A stretch of DNA of 64,000 nucleotides from Siphonodentalium dalli. Taxonomy: Eukaryota > Mollusca > Scaphopoda > Gadilida > Siphonodentaliidae. A program made the translations under genes and the position numbers. The notes under the pieces are model-generated. The model ran no database searches. It was given only the letters and a program-made list of their open reading frames with translations, and was not told the origin of the DNA. The DNA lies in contig CP136065.1 in the NCBI GenBank assembly GCA_032622095.1, positions 20,262,134 to 20,326,133 of the forward strand, in the 5' to 3' direction. Below, in pieces: positions 12,094-26,189 of this stretch (the stretch's first letter is position 1; each line of letters begins with the position of its first letter).

Positions 12094-14859
12094 GGATTCC
12101 CGGCTGGCCATCATGACTCTGGCTCGGCAGCCGATTTAGTAACGAAAAGTGCTATTTTGACACCCCATGCACGACTTCAGCCCAATTTTAGAACATTTTG
12201 AAGGGGCTGCATGATCGGTTGACTTTCCTATAGGTGCCCGCTGGGTGGCACCGCACGAAAATACAAGGATTCCCAGCTGGCCACAATGACTCTCGCTACG
12301 CAGCCCATTTAGTAACTAAAAGTGTTATTTTAACACCCCATGCACGACTTCAGCCCAATTTTAGAAAATTTGGAAGGGGTTGCATGGTCGCATGACTTTC
12401 CTATAGGTGCCCGCTGGTTGGCACCGCACGAAAATACAAGGATTCCCGACTGGCCATCATGAATCTCGCTACGCAGCCGATTTAGTAACGAAAAGTGCTA
12501 TTTTGACACCCCATGCACGACTTCAGCCCAATTTTAGAAAATTTGGAAGTGGTTGAATGGTCGCGTGACCTTCCTATAGGTGCCCGCTGGTTGGCACCGC
12601 ACGAAAATACAAGGATTCCCGGCTGGCCACCATGAATCTCGCTACGCAGCCGATTTAGTAACGAAAAGTGCTATTTTGACACCCCATGAACGACTTCAGC
12701 CCAATTTTCGAAAATTTGGAAGGGGCTACATGGTCGCGTGACTTTCCTATAGGTGCCTGCTGTGTGGCCCCGCACGAAAATACAAGGATTCCCGGCTGGC
12801 CATCATGACTCTGGCTGGGCAGCCGATTTAGTAACGAAAAGTGCTATTTTGACACCCCATGCACGACTTCAGCCCAATTTTAGAACATTTGGAAGGGGCT
12901 GCATGATCGGTTGACTTTCCTATAGGTGCCCGCTGGGTGCCACCGCACGAAAATACAAGGATTCCCGGCTGGCCACCATGACTCTGGCTACGCAGCCCAT
13001 TTAGTAACTAAAAGTATTATTTTGACACCCCATGCACGAATTCAGCCCAATTTTAGAAAATTTAGAAGGGGCTGTATGGTCGCGTGACTTTCCTATAGGT
13101 GCCCGCTGGTTGGCACCGCACGAAAATACAAGGATTCCCGGCTGGCCACCATGAATCTCGCTACGCAGCCGAGTTAGTAACGAAAAGTGTTATTTTGACA
13201 CCCCATACACGACTCCAGCCCAATTTTAGAAAATTTGGAAGGGGCTGCATGGTAGCTTGACTTTCCTATGGGTGCCCGCTGGGTGGCATCGCTCGAAAAT
13301 ACAAGGATTCCCGGCTGGCCACAATGACTCTGGCTACGCAGCCGATTTAGTAACGAAAAGTGCTATTTTGACACCCCATTCACGACTTCAGCCCAATTTT
13401 TGAAAATTTGGAAGGGGCTGCATGATCGCTTGACTTTCCTATAGGTGCCTGCTGGGTGGCACCGCACGAAAATACAACGATTCCCAGCTGGCCACAATGA
13501 CTCTGGCTACGCAGGCGATTTAGTAACGAAAAGTGTTATTTTGACACCCCATGCACGACCTCAGCCCAATTTTTGAAAATTTGAAAGCGGCTGCATGGTC
13601 GCGTGACTGTCCTATAGGTGCCCGCTGGGTGGCACCGCACGAAAATACAAGGATTCCCGGCTGGCCACCATGACTCTGGTTGGGCAGCCGATTTAGTAAC
13701 GAAACGTGCTATTTTGACATCCCATGCACGACTTCAGCCCAATTTTCGAAAATTTGGAAGGGGCTACATGGTCGCGTGACTTTCCTATAGGTGCCTGCTG
13801 GGTGGCACCGCACGAAACTACAAGGATTCCCGGTTGGCCATCATGACTCTGGCTGGGCAGCCGATTTAGTAACGAAAAGTGCTATTTTGACATCCCATGC
13901 ACGACTTCAGCCCAATTATAGAACATTTGGAAGGGGCTGCATGATCGGTTGACTTTCCTATAGGTGCCCGCTGGGTGGCACCGCACGAAAATACAAGGAT
14001 TCCCGGCTGGCCACCATGAATCTCGCTACGCAGCCGATTTAGTAACGAAAAGTGCTATTTTGACACCCCATGCACGACTTCAGCCCAATTTTCGAAAATT
14101 TGGAAGGGGCTGCATGATCGCGTGACATTCCTATAGGTGCCTGCTGGGTGGCACCGCACGAAAATACAACGATTCCCGGCTGGCCCCAATGACTCTGGCT
14201 ACGCAGCCGATTTAGTAACAAAAAGTGTTATTTTGACACCCCATGCACGACCTCAGCCCAATTTTCGAAAATTTGAAAGGGGCTGCATGGTCGCGTGACT
14301 TTCCTATAGGTGCCCGCTTGGTGGCACCGCACGAAAATACAAGTATTCCCGGCTGGCCATCATGACTGGCTGGGCAGCCGATTTAGTAACGAAAAGTGTT
14401 ATTTTGACACCCCATGCACGACTTTAGCCCAATTTTATAACATTTGGAAGGGGCTGCATGATCGGTTGACTTTCCTATAGGTGCCCGCTGGGTGGCACCG
14501 CATGAAAATACAAGGATTCCCGGCTGGCCACCATGACTCTGGCTACACAGCCCATTTAGTAACTAAAAGTGTTATTTTGACACCCCATGCACGACTTCAG
14601 CCAAATTTTCGAAAATTTGGAAGGGGTTGCATGGTCATGTGACTTTCCTATAGGTGCCTGCTGGGTGGCACCGCACGAAAATACAACGATTCCCGGCTGG
14701 CCACAATGACTCTGGCTACGCAGCCGATTTAGTAACGAAAAGTGCTATTTTGACACCCCATTCACGACTTCAGCCCAATTTTAGAAAATTTGGAAGGGGC
14801 TGCATGATAGCTTGACTTTCCTATAGGTGCCCGCTGGGGGGCACCGCACGAAAATACAA

Positions 14860-14910
14860 GGATTACAGGCTGGCCGCCATGACTCTGGGTGGCACCGCAC
14901 GAAACTACAA
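14860..14910. repeat. 51-bp truncated satellite monomer (copy 2)
   Basis: Same internal deletion and same GGATTACAGG start as the copy at 12043, 2817 bp downstream. That distance equals 16 full monomers plus 51 bp minus a 2-bp deletion near 14370 (CATGACTGGCTGGG). Confidence 0.9.
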
Positions 14911-17161
14911 GGATTCCCGGCTGGCCATCATGACTCTGGCTCGGCAGCCGATTTAGTAACGAAAAGTGCTATTTTGACACCCCATGCACGACTTCAGCCC
15001 AATTTTGGAACATTTTGAAGGGGCTGCATGATCGGTTGACTTTCCTATAGGTGCCCGCTGGGTGTCACCGCACGAAAATACAAGGATTCCCAGCTGGCCA
15101 CAATGACTCTCGCTACGCAGCCGATTTAGTAACGAAAAGTGTTATTTTGACACCCCATGCACGACTTCAGCCCAATTTTAGAAAATTTGGAATGGGCTGC
15201 ATGTTCGCGTGATTTTCCTATAGGTGCCCGCTGGGTGGCACCGCACAAAACTACAAGGATTCCCGGCTGGCCATCATGACTCTGGCTCGGCAGCCGATTT
15301 AGTAACGAAAAGTGCTATTTTGACACCCCATGCACGACTTCAGCCCAATTTTAGAACATTTTGAAGGGGCTGCATGATCGGTTGACTTTCCTATAGGTGC
15401 CCGCTGGGTGGCACCGCACGAAAATACAAGGATTCCCGGTTGGCCACCATGAATCTGGCTACGCAGCCGATTTAGTAACGAAAAGTGCTAATTTGACACC
15501 CCATACACGACTTCAGCCCAATTTTTGAAAATTTGGAAGGGGCTGCATGATCGCTTGACTTTCCTATAGGTGCCTGCTGGGTGGCACCGCACGAAAATAC
15601 AACGATTCCCAGCTGGCCACAATGACTCTGGCTACGCAGGCGATTTAGTAACGAAAAGTGTTATTTTGACACCCCCATGCACGACCTCAGCCCAATTTTT
15701 GAAAATTTGAAAGCGGCTGCATGGTCGCGTGACTGTCCTATAGGTGCCCGCTGGGTGGCACCGCACGAAAATACAAGGATTCCCGGCTGGCCACCATGAC
15801 TCTGGTTGGGCAGCCGATTTAGTAACGAAACGTGCTATTTTGACACCCCATGCACGACTTCAGCCCAATTTTCGAAAATTTGGAAGGGGCTACATGGTCG
15901 CGTGACTTTCCTATAGGTGCCTGCTGGGTGGCACCGCAAGAAACTACAAGGATTCCCGGTTGGCCATCATGACTCTGGCTGGGCAGCCGATTTAGTAACG
16001 AAAAGTGCTATTTTGACATCCCATGCACGACTTCAGCCCAATTATATAACATTTGGAAGGGGCTGCATGATCGGTTGACTTTCCTATAGGTGCCCGCTGG
16101 GTGGCACCGCACGAAAATACAAGGACTCCCGGCTGGCCACTATGTCTCTGGCTACGCAGCCCATTTAGTAACGAAAAGTGTTATTTTGACACCCCATGCA
16201 CGACTTTAGCCCAATTTTCGAAAATTTGGAAGGGGTTGCATGGTCGCGTGACTTTCCTATAGGTGCCCGCTGGTTGGCACCGCACGGAAATACAAGGATT
16301 CCCGGCTGGCCACCATGAATCTCGCTACGCAGCCGATTTAGTAACGAAAAGTGCTATTTTGACACCCCATGCACGACTTCAGCCCAATTTTCGAAAATTT
16401 GGAAGGGGCTGCATGATCGCGTGACATTCCTATAGGTGCCTGCTGGGTGGCACCGCACGAAAATACAACGATTCCCGGCTGGCCGCCAATGACTCTGGCT
16501 ACGCAGCCGATTTAGTAACAAAAAGTGTTATTTTGACACCCCATGCACGACCTCAGCCCAATTTTCGAAAATTTGAAAGGGGCTGCATGGTCGCGTGACT
16601 TTCCTATAGGTGCCCGCTTGGTGGCACCGCACGAAAATACAAGTATTCCCGGCTGGCCATCATGACTGGCTGGGCAGCCGATTTAGTAACGAAAAGTGTT
16701 ATTTTGACACCCCATGCACGACTTTAGCCCAATTTTATAACATTTGGAAGGGGCTGCATGATCGGTTTGACTTTCCTATAGGTGCCCGCTGGGTGGCACC
16801 GCATGAAAATACAAGGATTCCCGGCTGGCCACCATGACTCTGGCTACACAGCCCATTTAGTAACTAAAAGTGTTATTTTGACACCCCATGCACGACTTCA
16901 GCCAAATTTTCGAAAATTTGGAAGGGGTTGCATGGTCATGTGACTTTCCTATAGGTGCCTGCTGGGTGGCACCGCACGAAAATACAACGATTCCCGGCTG
17001 GCCACAATGACTCTGGCTACGCAGCCGATTTAGTAACGAAAAGTGCTATTTTGACACCCCCATTCACGACTTCAGCCCAATTTTAGAAAATTTGGAAGGG
17101 GCTGCATGATAGCTTGACTTTCCTATAGGTGCCCGCTGGGGGGCACCGCACGAAAATACAA

Positions 17162-17212
17162 GGATTACAGGCTGGCCGCCATGAATCTGGGTGGCACCGC
17201 ACGAAACTACAA
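17162..17212. repeat. 51-bp truncated satellite monomer (copy 3)
   Basis: Third copy of the same truncation, 2302 bp after copy 2. This fits 13 monomers plus 51 bp, minus 2, plus four single-base insertions seen in this block (for example an extra A at CGAAAAAGTG and an extra C at CACCCCCATTC). Confidence 0.9.
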
Positions 17213-19320
17213 GGATTCCCGGCTGGCCATCATGACTCTGGCTCGGCAGCCGATTTAGTAACGAAAAAGTGCTATTTTGACACCCCATGCACGACTTCAG
17301 CCCAATTTTAGAACATTTTGAAGGGGCTGCATGATCGGTTGACTTTCCTATAGGTGCCCGCTGGGTGTCACCGCACGAAAATACAAGGATTCCCAGCTGG
17401 CCACAATGACTCTCGCTACGCAGCCGATTTAGTAACGAAAAGTGTTATTTTGACACCCCATGCACGACTTCAGCCCAATTTTAGAAAATTTGGAATGGGC
17501 TGCATGTTCGCGTGATTTTCCTATAGGTGCCCGCTGGGTGGCACCGCACAAAACTACAAGGATTCCCGGCTGGCCATCATGACTCTGGCTCGGCAGCCGA
17601 TTTAGTAACGAAAAGTGCTATTTTGACACCCCATGCACGACTTCAGCCCAATTTTAGAACATTTTGAAGGGGCTGCATGATCGGTTGACTTTCCTATAGG
17701 TGCCCGCTGGGTGGCACCGCACGAAAATACAAGGATTCCCGGTTGGCCACCATGAATCTGGCTACGCAGCCGATTTAGTAACGAAAAGTGCTAATTTGAC
17801 ACCCCATACACGACTTCAGCCCAATTTTAGAAAATTTGGAATGGGCTGCATGGTCGCATGACTTTCCTATAGGTGCCCGCTGGGTGGCACCGCACGAAAC
17901 TACAAGGATTCCCGGCTGGCCGTCATGACTCTGGCTGGGCAGCCGATTTAGTAACGAAAAGTGCTATTTTGACACCCCATGCACGACTTCAGCCCAATTT
18001 TAGAACATTTAGAAGGGGCTGCATGATCGGTTGACTTTCCTATAGGTGCCCGCTGGGTGGCACCGCACGAAAATACAAGGATTCCCGGCTGGCCACCATG
18101 ACTCTGGCTACGCAGCCCATTTAGTAACTAAAAGTGTTATTTTGACACCCCATGCACGACTTCAGCCCAATTTTAGAAAATTTGGAAGGGGTTGCATGGT
18201 CGCGTGACTTTCCTATAGGTGCCCACTGGTTGGCACCGCACGAAAATACAAGGATTCCCGGCTGGCCATCATGACTCTGGCTGGGCAGCCGATTTAGTAA
18301 CGAAAAGTGCTATTTTGACACCCCATGCACGACTTCAGCCCAATTTTAGAACATTTAGAAGGGGCTGCATGAACGGTTGACTTTCCTATAGGTGCCCGCT
18401 GGGTGGCACCGCACGAAAATACAAGGATTCCCGGCTGGCCACCATGACTCTGGCTGGGCAGCCGATTTAGTAACGAAAAGTGTTATTTTGACACCCCATG
18501 CACGACTTCAGCCCAATTTTAGAACATTTAGAAGGGGCTGCATGATCGGTTGACTTTCCTATAGGTGCCCGCTGGGTGGCACCGCACGAAAATAGAAGGA
18601 TTCCCGGCTGGCCATCATGACTCTGGCTGGGCAGCCGATTTAGTAACGAAAAGTGCTATTTTGACACCCCATGCACGACTTCAGCCCAATTTTAGAACAT
18701 TTAGAAGGGGCTGTATGGTCGCGTGACATTCCTATAGGTGCCCGCTGGGTGGCACCGCACGAAACTACAAGAATTCCCGGCTGGCCACCATGAATCTGGC
18801 TACGCAGCCGATTTAGTAACGAAAAGTGCTAATTTGACACCCCATACACGACTTTAGCCCAATTTTCGAAAATTTGGAAGGGGCTACATGGTCGCGTGAC
18901 TTTCCTATAGGTGCCCGCTGGGTGGCACCGCTCGAAACTACAAGGATTCCCGGCTGGCCATCATGACTCTGGCTGGGCAGCCGATTTAGTAACGAAAAGT
19001 GCTATTTTGACACCCCAATGCACGACTTCAGCCCAATTTTAGAACATTTGGAAGGGGCTGCTTGATCGGTTGAATTTCCTATAGGTGCCCGTTGGGTGGC
19101 ACCGCACGAAAATACAAGGATTCCCGGCTGGCCACCATGACTCTGGCTACGCAGCCCATTTAGTAACTAAAAGTATTATTTTGACACCCCATGCACGATT
19201 TCAGCCCAATTTTATAAAATTTGGAAGGGGTTGCATGGTCGCGTGACGTTCCTATAAGTGCCCGCTGGTTGGCACCGCACGAAAATACAAGGATTCCCGG
19301 CTGGCCACCATGAATCTCGC

Positions 19321-20980
19321 TACGCAGCCGATTTAGTAACGAAAAGTGCTAATTTGACACCCCATACACGACTTCAGCCCAATTTTCGAACATTTGGAAG
19401 GGGCTGCATGGTCGCGTGACTTTCCTATAGGTGCCTGCTGTGTGGCACCGCACGAAAATACAAGGATTCCCGGCTGGCCACCATGACTCTGGCTATGCAG
19501 CCGATTCAGTAACGAAAAGTGCTAAGTTGACACCCCATGCACGACTTCAGCCCAATTTTTGAAAATTTGGAAGGGGCTGCATGGTCGCGTGACTTTCCTA
19601 TAGGTGCCCGCTGGGTGGCACCGCAAGAAAATACAAGGATTCCAGGCTGGCCACCATGACTCTCGCTACGCAGCCGATTTAGTAACGAAAAGTGTTATTT
19701 TGACACCCCATGCACGACTTCAGCCCAATTTTAGAAAATTTGGAAGGGGCTGCATGGTCGCGTGACTTTCCTATAGGTGCCCGCTGGGTGGCACCGCACG
19801 AAAATACAAGGATTCCCGGCTGGCCACCATGACTCTGGCTACGCAGCCCATTTAGTAACGAAAAGTGTTATTTTGACACCCCATGCACGACTTCAGCCCA
19901 ATTTTAGAAAATTTGGAAGGGGCTACATGGTCGCGTGACTTTCCTATAGGTGCCCGCTGGGTGGCACCGCACGAAACTACAATCATTCCCGGCTGGCCAT
20001 CATGACTCTGGCTGGGCAGCCCACTTAGTAACGAAAAGTGCTATTTTGACACCCCATGCACGACTTCAGCCCAATTTTAGAAAATTTGGAAGGGGCTACA
20101 TGGTCGCGTGACTTTCCTATAAGTGCCCGCTGGTTGGCACCGAACGAAAATACAAGGATTCCGGGCTGGCCATCATGACTCTGGCTGGGCAGCCGATTTA
20201 GTAACGAAAAGTGCTATTTTGGCACCCCATGCACGACTTCAGCCCAATTTTAGAAAATTTGGAAGGGGCTGCATGGTCGCGTGACTTTCCTATAGGTGCC
20301 CGCTGGGTGGCACCGCAAGAAAATACAAGGATTCCAGGCTGGCCACCATGACTCTCGCTACGCAGCCGATTTAGTAACGAAAAGTGTTATTTTGACACCC
20401 CATGCACGACTTCAGCCCAATTTTAGAAAATTTAGAAGGGGCTGCATGGTCGCGTGACTTTCCTATATGTGCCCGCTGGGTGGCACCGCAAGAAAATACA
20501 AGGATTCCAGGCTGGCCACCATGACTCTCGCTACGCAGCCGATTTAGTAACGAAAAGTGTTATTTTGACACCCCATGCACGACTTCAGCCCAATTTTAGA
20601 AAATTTGGAAGGGGCTGCATGGTCGCGTGACTTTCCTATAGGTGCCCGCTGGGTGGCACCGCGCGAAAATACAAGGATTCCCGGCTGGCCACCATGACTC
20701 TGGCTACGCAGCCCATTTAGTAACGAAAAGTGTTATTTTGACACCCCATGCACGACTTCAGCCCAATTTTAGAAAATTTGGAAGGGGCTACATGGTCGCG
20801 TGACTTTCCTATAGGTGCCCGCTGGGTGGCACCGCACGAAACTACAATGATTCCCGGCTGGCCATCATGACTCTGGCTGGGCAGCCCACTTAGTAACGAA
20901 AAGTGCTATTTTGACACCCCATGCACGACTTCAGCCCAATTTTAGAACATTTAGAAGGGGCTGCATGATCGGTTGACTTT
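19321..20980. repeat. Satellite block, first copy of an 1903-bp-shifted duplication
   Basis: A string of unusual variants recurs exactly 1903 bp (11 monomers) later: GGCTATGCAGCCGATTCAG at 19491, CTAAGTTGACACC, ATTCCAGGCTGGCC and TTCCTATATGTGCC. It marks a higher-order unit or a segmental duplication within the satellite. Confidence 0.8.
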
Positions 20981-21223
20981 CCTATAGGTGCCAGCTGGGG
21001 GGCACCGCACGAAAATACAAGGATTCCGGGCTGGCCATCATGACTCTGGCTGGGCAGCCCACTTAGTAACGAAAAGTGCTATTTTGACACCCCATGCACG
21101 ATTTCAGCCCAATTTTATAAAATTTGGAAGGGGTTGCATGGTCGCGTGACGTTCCTATAAGTGCCCGCTGGTTGGCACCGCACGAAAATACAAGGATTCC
21201 CGGCTGGCCACCATGAATCTCGC

Positions 21224-22883
21224 TACGCAGCCGATTTAGTAACGAAAAGTGCTAATTTGACACCCCATACACGACTTCAGCCCAATTTTCGAACATTTGG
21301 AAGGGGCTGCATGGTCGCGTGACTTTCCTATAGGTGCCTGCTGTGTGGCACCGCACGAAAATACAAGGATTCCCGGCTGGCCACCATGACTCTGGCTATG
21401 CAGCCGATTCAGTAACGAAAAGTGCTAAGTTGACACCCCATGCACGACTTCAGCCCAATTTTTGAAAATTTGGAAGGGGCTGCATGGTCGCGTGACTTTC
21501 CTATAGGTGCCCGCTGGGTGGCACCGCAAGAAAATACAAGGATTCCAGGCTGGCCACCATGACTCTCGCTACGCAGCCGATTTAGTAACGAAAAGTGTTA
21601 TTTTGACACCCCATGCACGACTTCAGCCCAATTTTAGAAAATTTGGAAGGGGCTGCATGGTCGCGTGACTTTCCTATAGGTGCCCGCTGGGTGGCACCGC
21701 ACGAAAATACAAGGATTCCCGGCTGGCCACCATGACTCTGGCTACGCAGCCCATTTAGTAACGAAAAGTGTTATTTTGACACCCCATGCACGACTTCAGC
21801 CCAATTTTAGAAAATTTGGAAGGGGCTACATGGTCGCGTGACTTTCCTATAGGTGCCCGCTGGGTGGCACCGCAAGAAAATACAAGGATTCCAGGCTGGC
21901 CATCATGACTCTGGCTGGGCAGCCCACTTAGTAACGAAAAGTGCTATTTTGACACCCCATGCACGACTTCAGCCCAATTTTAGAAAATTTGGAAGGGGCT
22001 ACATGGTCGCGTGACTTTCCTATAAGTGCCCGCTGGTTGGCACCGAACGAAAATACAAGGATTCCGGGCTGGCCATCATGACTCTGGCTGGGCAGCCGAT
22101 TTAGTAACGAAAAGTGCTATTTTGGCACCCCATGCACGACTTCAGCCCAATTTTAGAAAATTTGGAAGGGGCTGCATGGTCGCGTGACTTTCCTATAGGT
22201 GCCCGCTGGGTGGCACCGCAAGAAAATACAAGGATTCCAGGCTGGCCACCATGACTCTCGCTACGCAGCCGATTTAGTAACGAAAAGTGTTATTTTGACA
22301 CCCCATGCACGACTTCAGCCCAATTTTAGAAAATTTAGAAGGGGCTGCATGGTCGCGTGACTTTCCTATATGTGCCCGCTGGGTGGCACCGCAAGAAAAT
22401 ACAAGGATTCCAGGCTGGCCACCATGACTCTCGCTACGCAGCCGATTTAGTAACGAAAAGTGTTATTTTGACACCCCATGCACGACTTCAGCCCAATTTT
22501 AGAAAATTTGGAAGGGGCTGCATGGTCGCGTGACTTTCCTATAGGTGCCCGCTGGGTGGCACCGCGCGAAAATACAAGGATTCCCGGCTGGCCACCATGA
22601 CTCTGGCTACGCAGCCCATTTAGTAACGAAAAGTGTTATTTTGACACCCCATGCACGACTTCAGCCCAATTTTATAACATTTGGAAGGGGCTACATGGTC
22701 GCGTGACTTTCCTATAGGTGCCCGCTGGGTGGCACCGCACGAAACTACAATGATTCCCGGCTGGCCATCATGACTCTGGCTGGGCAGCCCACTTAGTAAC
22801 GAAAAGTGCTATTTTGACACCCCATGCACGACTTCAGCCCAATTTTAGAACATTTAGAAGGGGCTGCATGATCGGTTGACTTT
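21224..22883. repeat. Satellite block, second copy of the 1903-bp-shifted duplication
   Basis: Counterpart of the 19321 block. The diagnostic GGCTATGCAGCCGATTCAG is at 21394. A few point differences exist (for example near 21870, where CAAGAAAATACAAGG replaces CACGAAACTACAATC), so the duplication is not brand new or has undergone conversion. Confidence 0.8.
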
Positions 22884-23419
22884 CCTATAGGTGCCAGCTG
22901 GGTGGCACCGCACGAAAATACAAGGATTCCGGGCTGGCCATCATGACTCTGGCTGGGCAGCCGATTTAGTAACGAAAAGTGCTATTTTGGCACCCCATGC
23001 ACGACTTCAGCCCAATTTTCGAAAATTTGGAAGGGGCTACATGGTCGCGTGACTTTCCTATATGTGCCTGCTGGGTGGCACCGCACGAAACTACAAGGAT
23101 TCCCGGCTGGCCATCATGACTCTGGCTGGGCAGCCGATTTAGTAACGAAAAGTGCTATTTTGACACCCCATGCACGACTTCGGCCCAATTTTAGAACATT
23201 TGGAAGGGGCTGCATTATCGGTTGACTTTCCTACAGGTGCACGCTGGTTGGTACCGCACGAAAATACAAGGATTCCCGGCTGGCCACCATGAATCTCGCT
23301 ACGCAGCCGATTTAGTAACGAAAAGTGCTAATTTGACACCCCATACACGACTTCAGCCCAATTTTCGAACATTTGGAAGGGGCTGCATGGTCGCGTGACT
23401 TTCCTATAGGTGCCCGCTG

Positions 23420-24660
23420 GGTGGCACCGCAAGAAAATACAATGATTCCAGGCTGGCCACCATGACTCTCGCTACGCAGCCGATTTAGTAACGAAAAGTA
23501 TTATTTTGACACCCCATGCACGACTTCAGCCCAATTTTAGAAAATATGGAAGGGGCTGCATGGTCGCGTGACTTTTCTATAGGTGCCCGCTGGGTGGCAC
23601 CGCACGAAAATAGAAGGATTCCCGGCTGGCCACCATGACTCTGGCTACGCAGCCCATTTAGTAACTAAAAGTGTTATTTTGACACCCCATGCACGACTTC
23701 AGCCCAATTTTAGAAAATTTAGAAGGGGTTGCATGGTCGCGTGACTTTCCTATAGGTGCCCGCTGGTTGGCACCGCACGAAAATACAAGGATTCCCGGCT
23801 GGCCACCATGAATCTCGCTACGCAGCCGATTTAGTAACGAAAAGTGCTAATTTGACACCCCATACACGACTTCAGCCCAATTTTCGAACATTTGGAAGCG
23901 GCTGCATGGTCGCGTGACTTTCCTATAGGTGCCCGCTGGGTGGCACCGCAAGAAAATAGAAGGATTCCCGGCTGGCCATCATGACTCTGGCTATGCAGCC
24001 GATTCAGTAACGAAAAGTGCTAAGTTGACATCCCATGCACGACTTCAGCCCAATTTTAGAAAATTTGGAAGGGGCTGCATGGTCGCGTGACTTTCCTATA
24101 GGTGCCCGCTGGTTGGTACCGCAAGAAAATACAATGATTCCAGGCTGGCCACCATGAATCTCGCTACGCAGCCGATTTAGTAACGAAAAGTGCTAATTTG
24201 ACACCCCATACACGACTTCAGCCCAATTTTCGAACATTTGGAAGGGGCTGCATGGTCGCGTGACATTCCTATAGGTGCCCGCTGGGTGGTACCGCAAGAA
24301 AATACAATGATTCCAGGCTGGCCACCATGACTCTCGCTACGCAGCCGATTTAGTAACGAAAAGTATTATTTTGACACCCCATGCACGACTTCAGCCCAAT
24401 TTTAGAAAATATGGAAGGGGCTGCATGGTCGTGTAACTTTTCTATAGGTGCCCGCTGGGTGGCACCGCACGAAAATACAAGGATTCCCGGCTGGCCACCA
24501 TGACTCTGGCTACGCAGCCCATTTAGTAACGAAAAGTGTTATTTTGACACCCCATGCACGACTTCAGCCCAATTTTAAAAAAATTGGTAGGGGCTACATG
24601 GTCGCGTGACATTCCTATAGGTGCCCGCTGGGTGGCACCGCACGAAACTACAAGGATTCC
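23420..24660. repeat. Satellite block, first copy of a 2770-bp-shifted duplication
   Basis: The rare variants AAAATATGGAAGG with ACTTTTCTATAGG, and AATTTTAAAAAAATTGG at 24571, recur 2770 bp downstream. The shift is 16 monomers plus the 2-bp A insertion at 25853-25860. Confidence 0.75.
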
Positions 24661-26189
24661 CGGCTGGCCATCATGACTCTGGCTGGGCAGCCGATTTAGT
24701 AACGAAAAGTGCTATTTTGACACCCCATGCACGACTTCAGCCCAATTTTAGAACATTTGAAAGGGGCTGCATGATCGGTTGACTTTCCTATAGGTGCCCG
24801 CTGGGTGGCACCGCACGAAAATACAAGGATTCCCGGCTGGCCATCATGACTCTGGCTGGGCAGCCGATTTAGTAACGAAAAGTGCTATTTTGACACCCCA
24901 TGCACGACTTCAGCCCAATTTTAGAACATTTGGAAGGGGATGCATGATCGGTTGACTTTCCTATAGGTGCCCGCTGGGTGGCACCGCACGAAAATACAAG
25001 GATTCCCGGCTGGCCACCATGACTCTGGCTACGCAGCCCATTTAGTAACTAAAAGTGTTATTTTGACACCTCATGCACGACTTCAGCCCAATTTTAGAAA
25101 ATTTGGAAGGGGTTGCATGGTCGCGTGACTTTCCTGTAGGTGCCCACTGGTTGGCACCGCACGAAAATACAAGGATTCCCGGCTGGCCATCATGACTCTG
25201 GCTGGGCAGCCGATTTAGTAACGAAAAGTGCTATTTTGACACCCCATGCACGACTTCAGCCCAATTTTAGAACATTTGGAAGGGGCTGCATGATCGGTTG
25301 ACTTTCCTATAGGTGCCAGCTGGGTGGCACCGCATGAAAATACAAGGATTCCCGGCTGGCCACCATGACTCTGGCTACGCAGCCCATTTAGTAACTAAAA
25401 GTGTTATTTTGACACCCCATGCACGACTTCAGACCAATTTTAGAAAATTTGGAAGGGGCTGCATGGTCGCATGACTTTCCTATAGGTGCCCGCTGGGTGG
25501 TACCGCTCGAAAATACAAGGATTCCCGGCTGGCCACCATGAATCTCGCTACACAGCCGATTTAGTAACGAAAAGTGCTAATTTGACACCCCATACACGAC
25601 TTCAGCCCAATTTCCGAACATTTGGACGGGGCTGCATGGTCGCGTGACTTTCCTATAGATGCCCGCTGGGTGGCACCGCACGAAAATACAAGGATTCCCG
25701 GCTGGCCACCATGACACTGGCTATGCAGCCGATTCAGTAACGAAAAGTGCTAAGTTGACACCCCATGCACGACTTCAGCCCAATTTTAGAACATTTGGAA
25801 GGGGCTGCATGATCGCGTGACATTCCTATAGGTGCCTGCTGGGTGGCACCGCACGAAAAAATACAACGATTCCCGGCTGGCCACAATGACTCTGGCTACG
25901 CAGCCGATTTAGTAACGAAAAGTGTTATTTTGACACCCCATGCACGACATCAGCCCAATTTTCGAACATTTGGAAGGGGCTGCATGGTCGCGTGACTTTC
26001 CTATAGGTGCCCGCTGGGTGGTACCGCACGAAAATACAAGGATTCCCGGCTGGCCACCATGACTCTGGCTATGCAGCCGATTCAGTAACGAAAAGTGCTA
26101 AGTTGACACCCCATGCACGACTTCAGCCAAATTTTAGAAAATTTGGAAGGGGCTGCATGGTCGCGTGTGTTTCCTATATGTGCCCGCTG

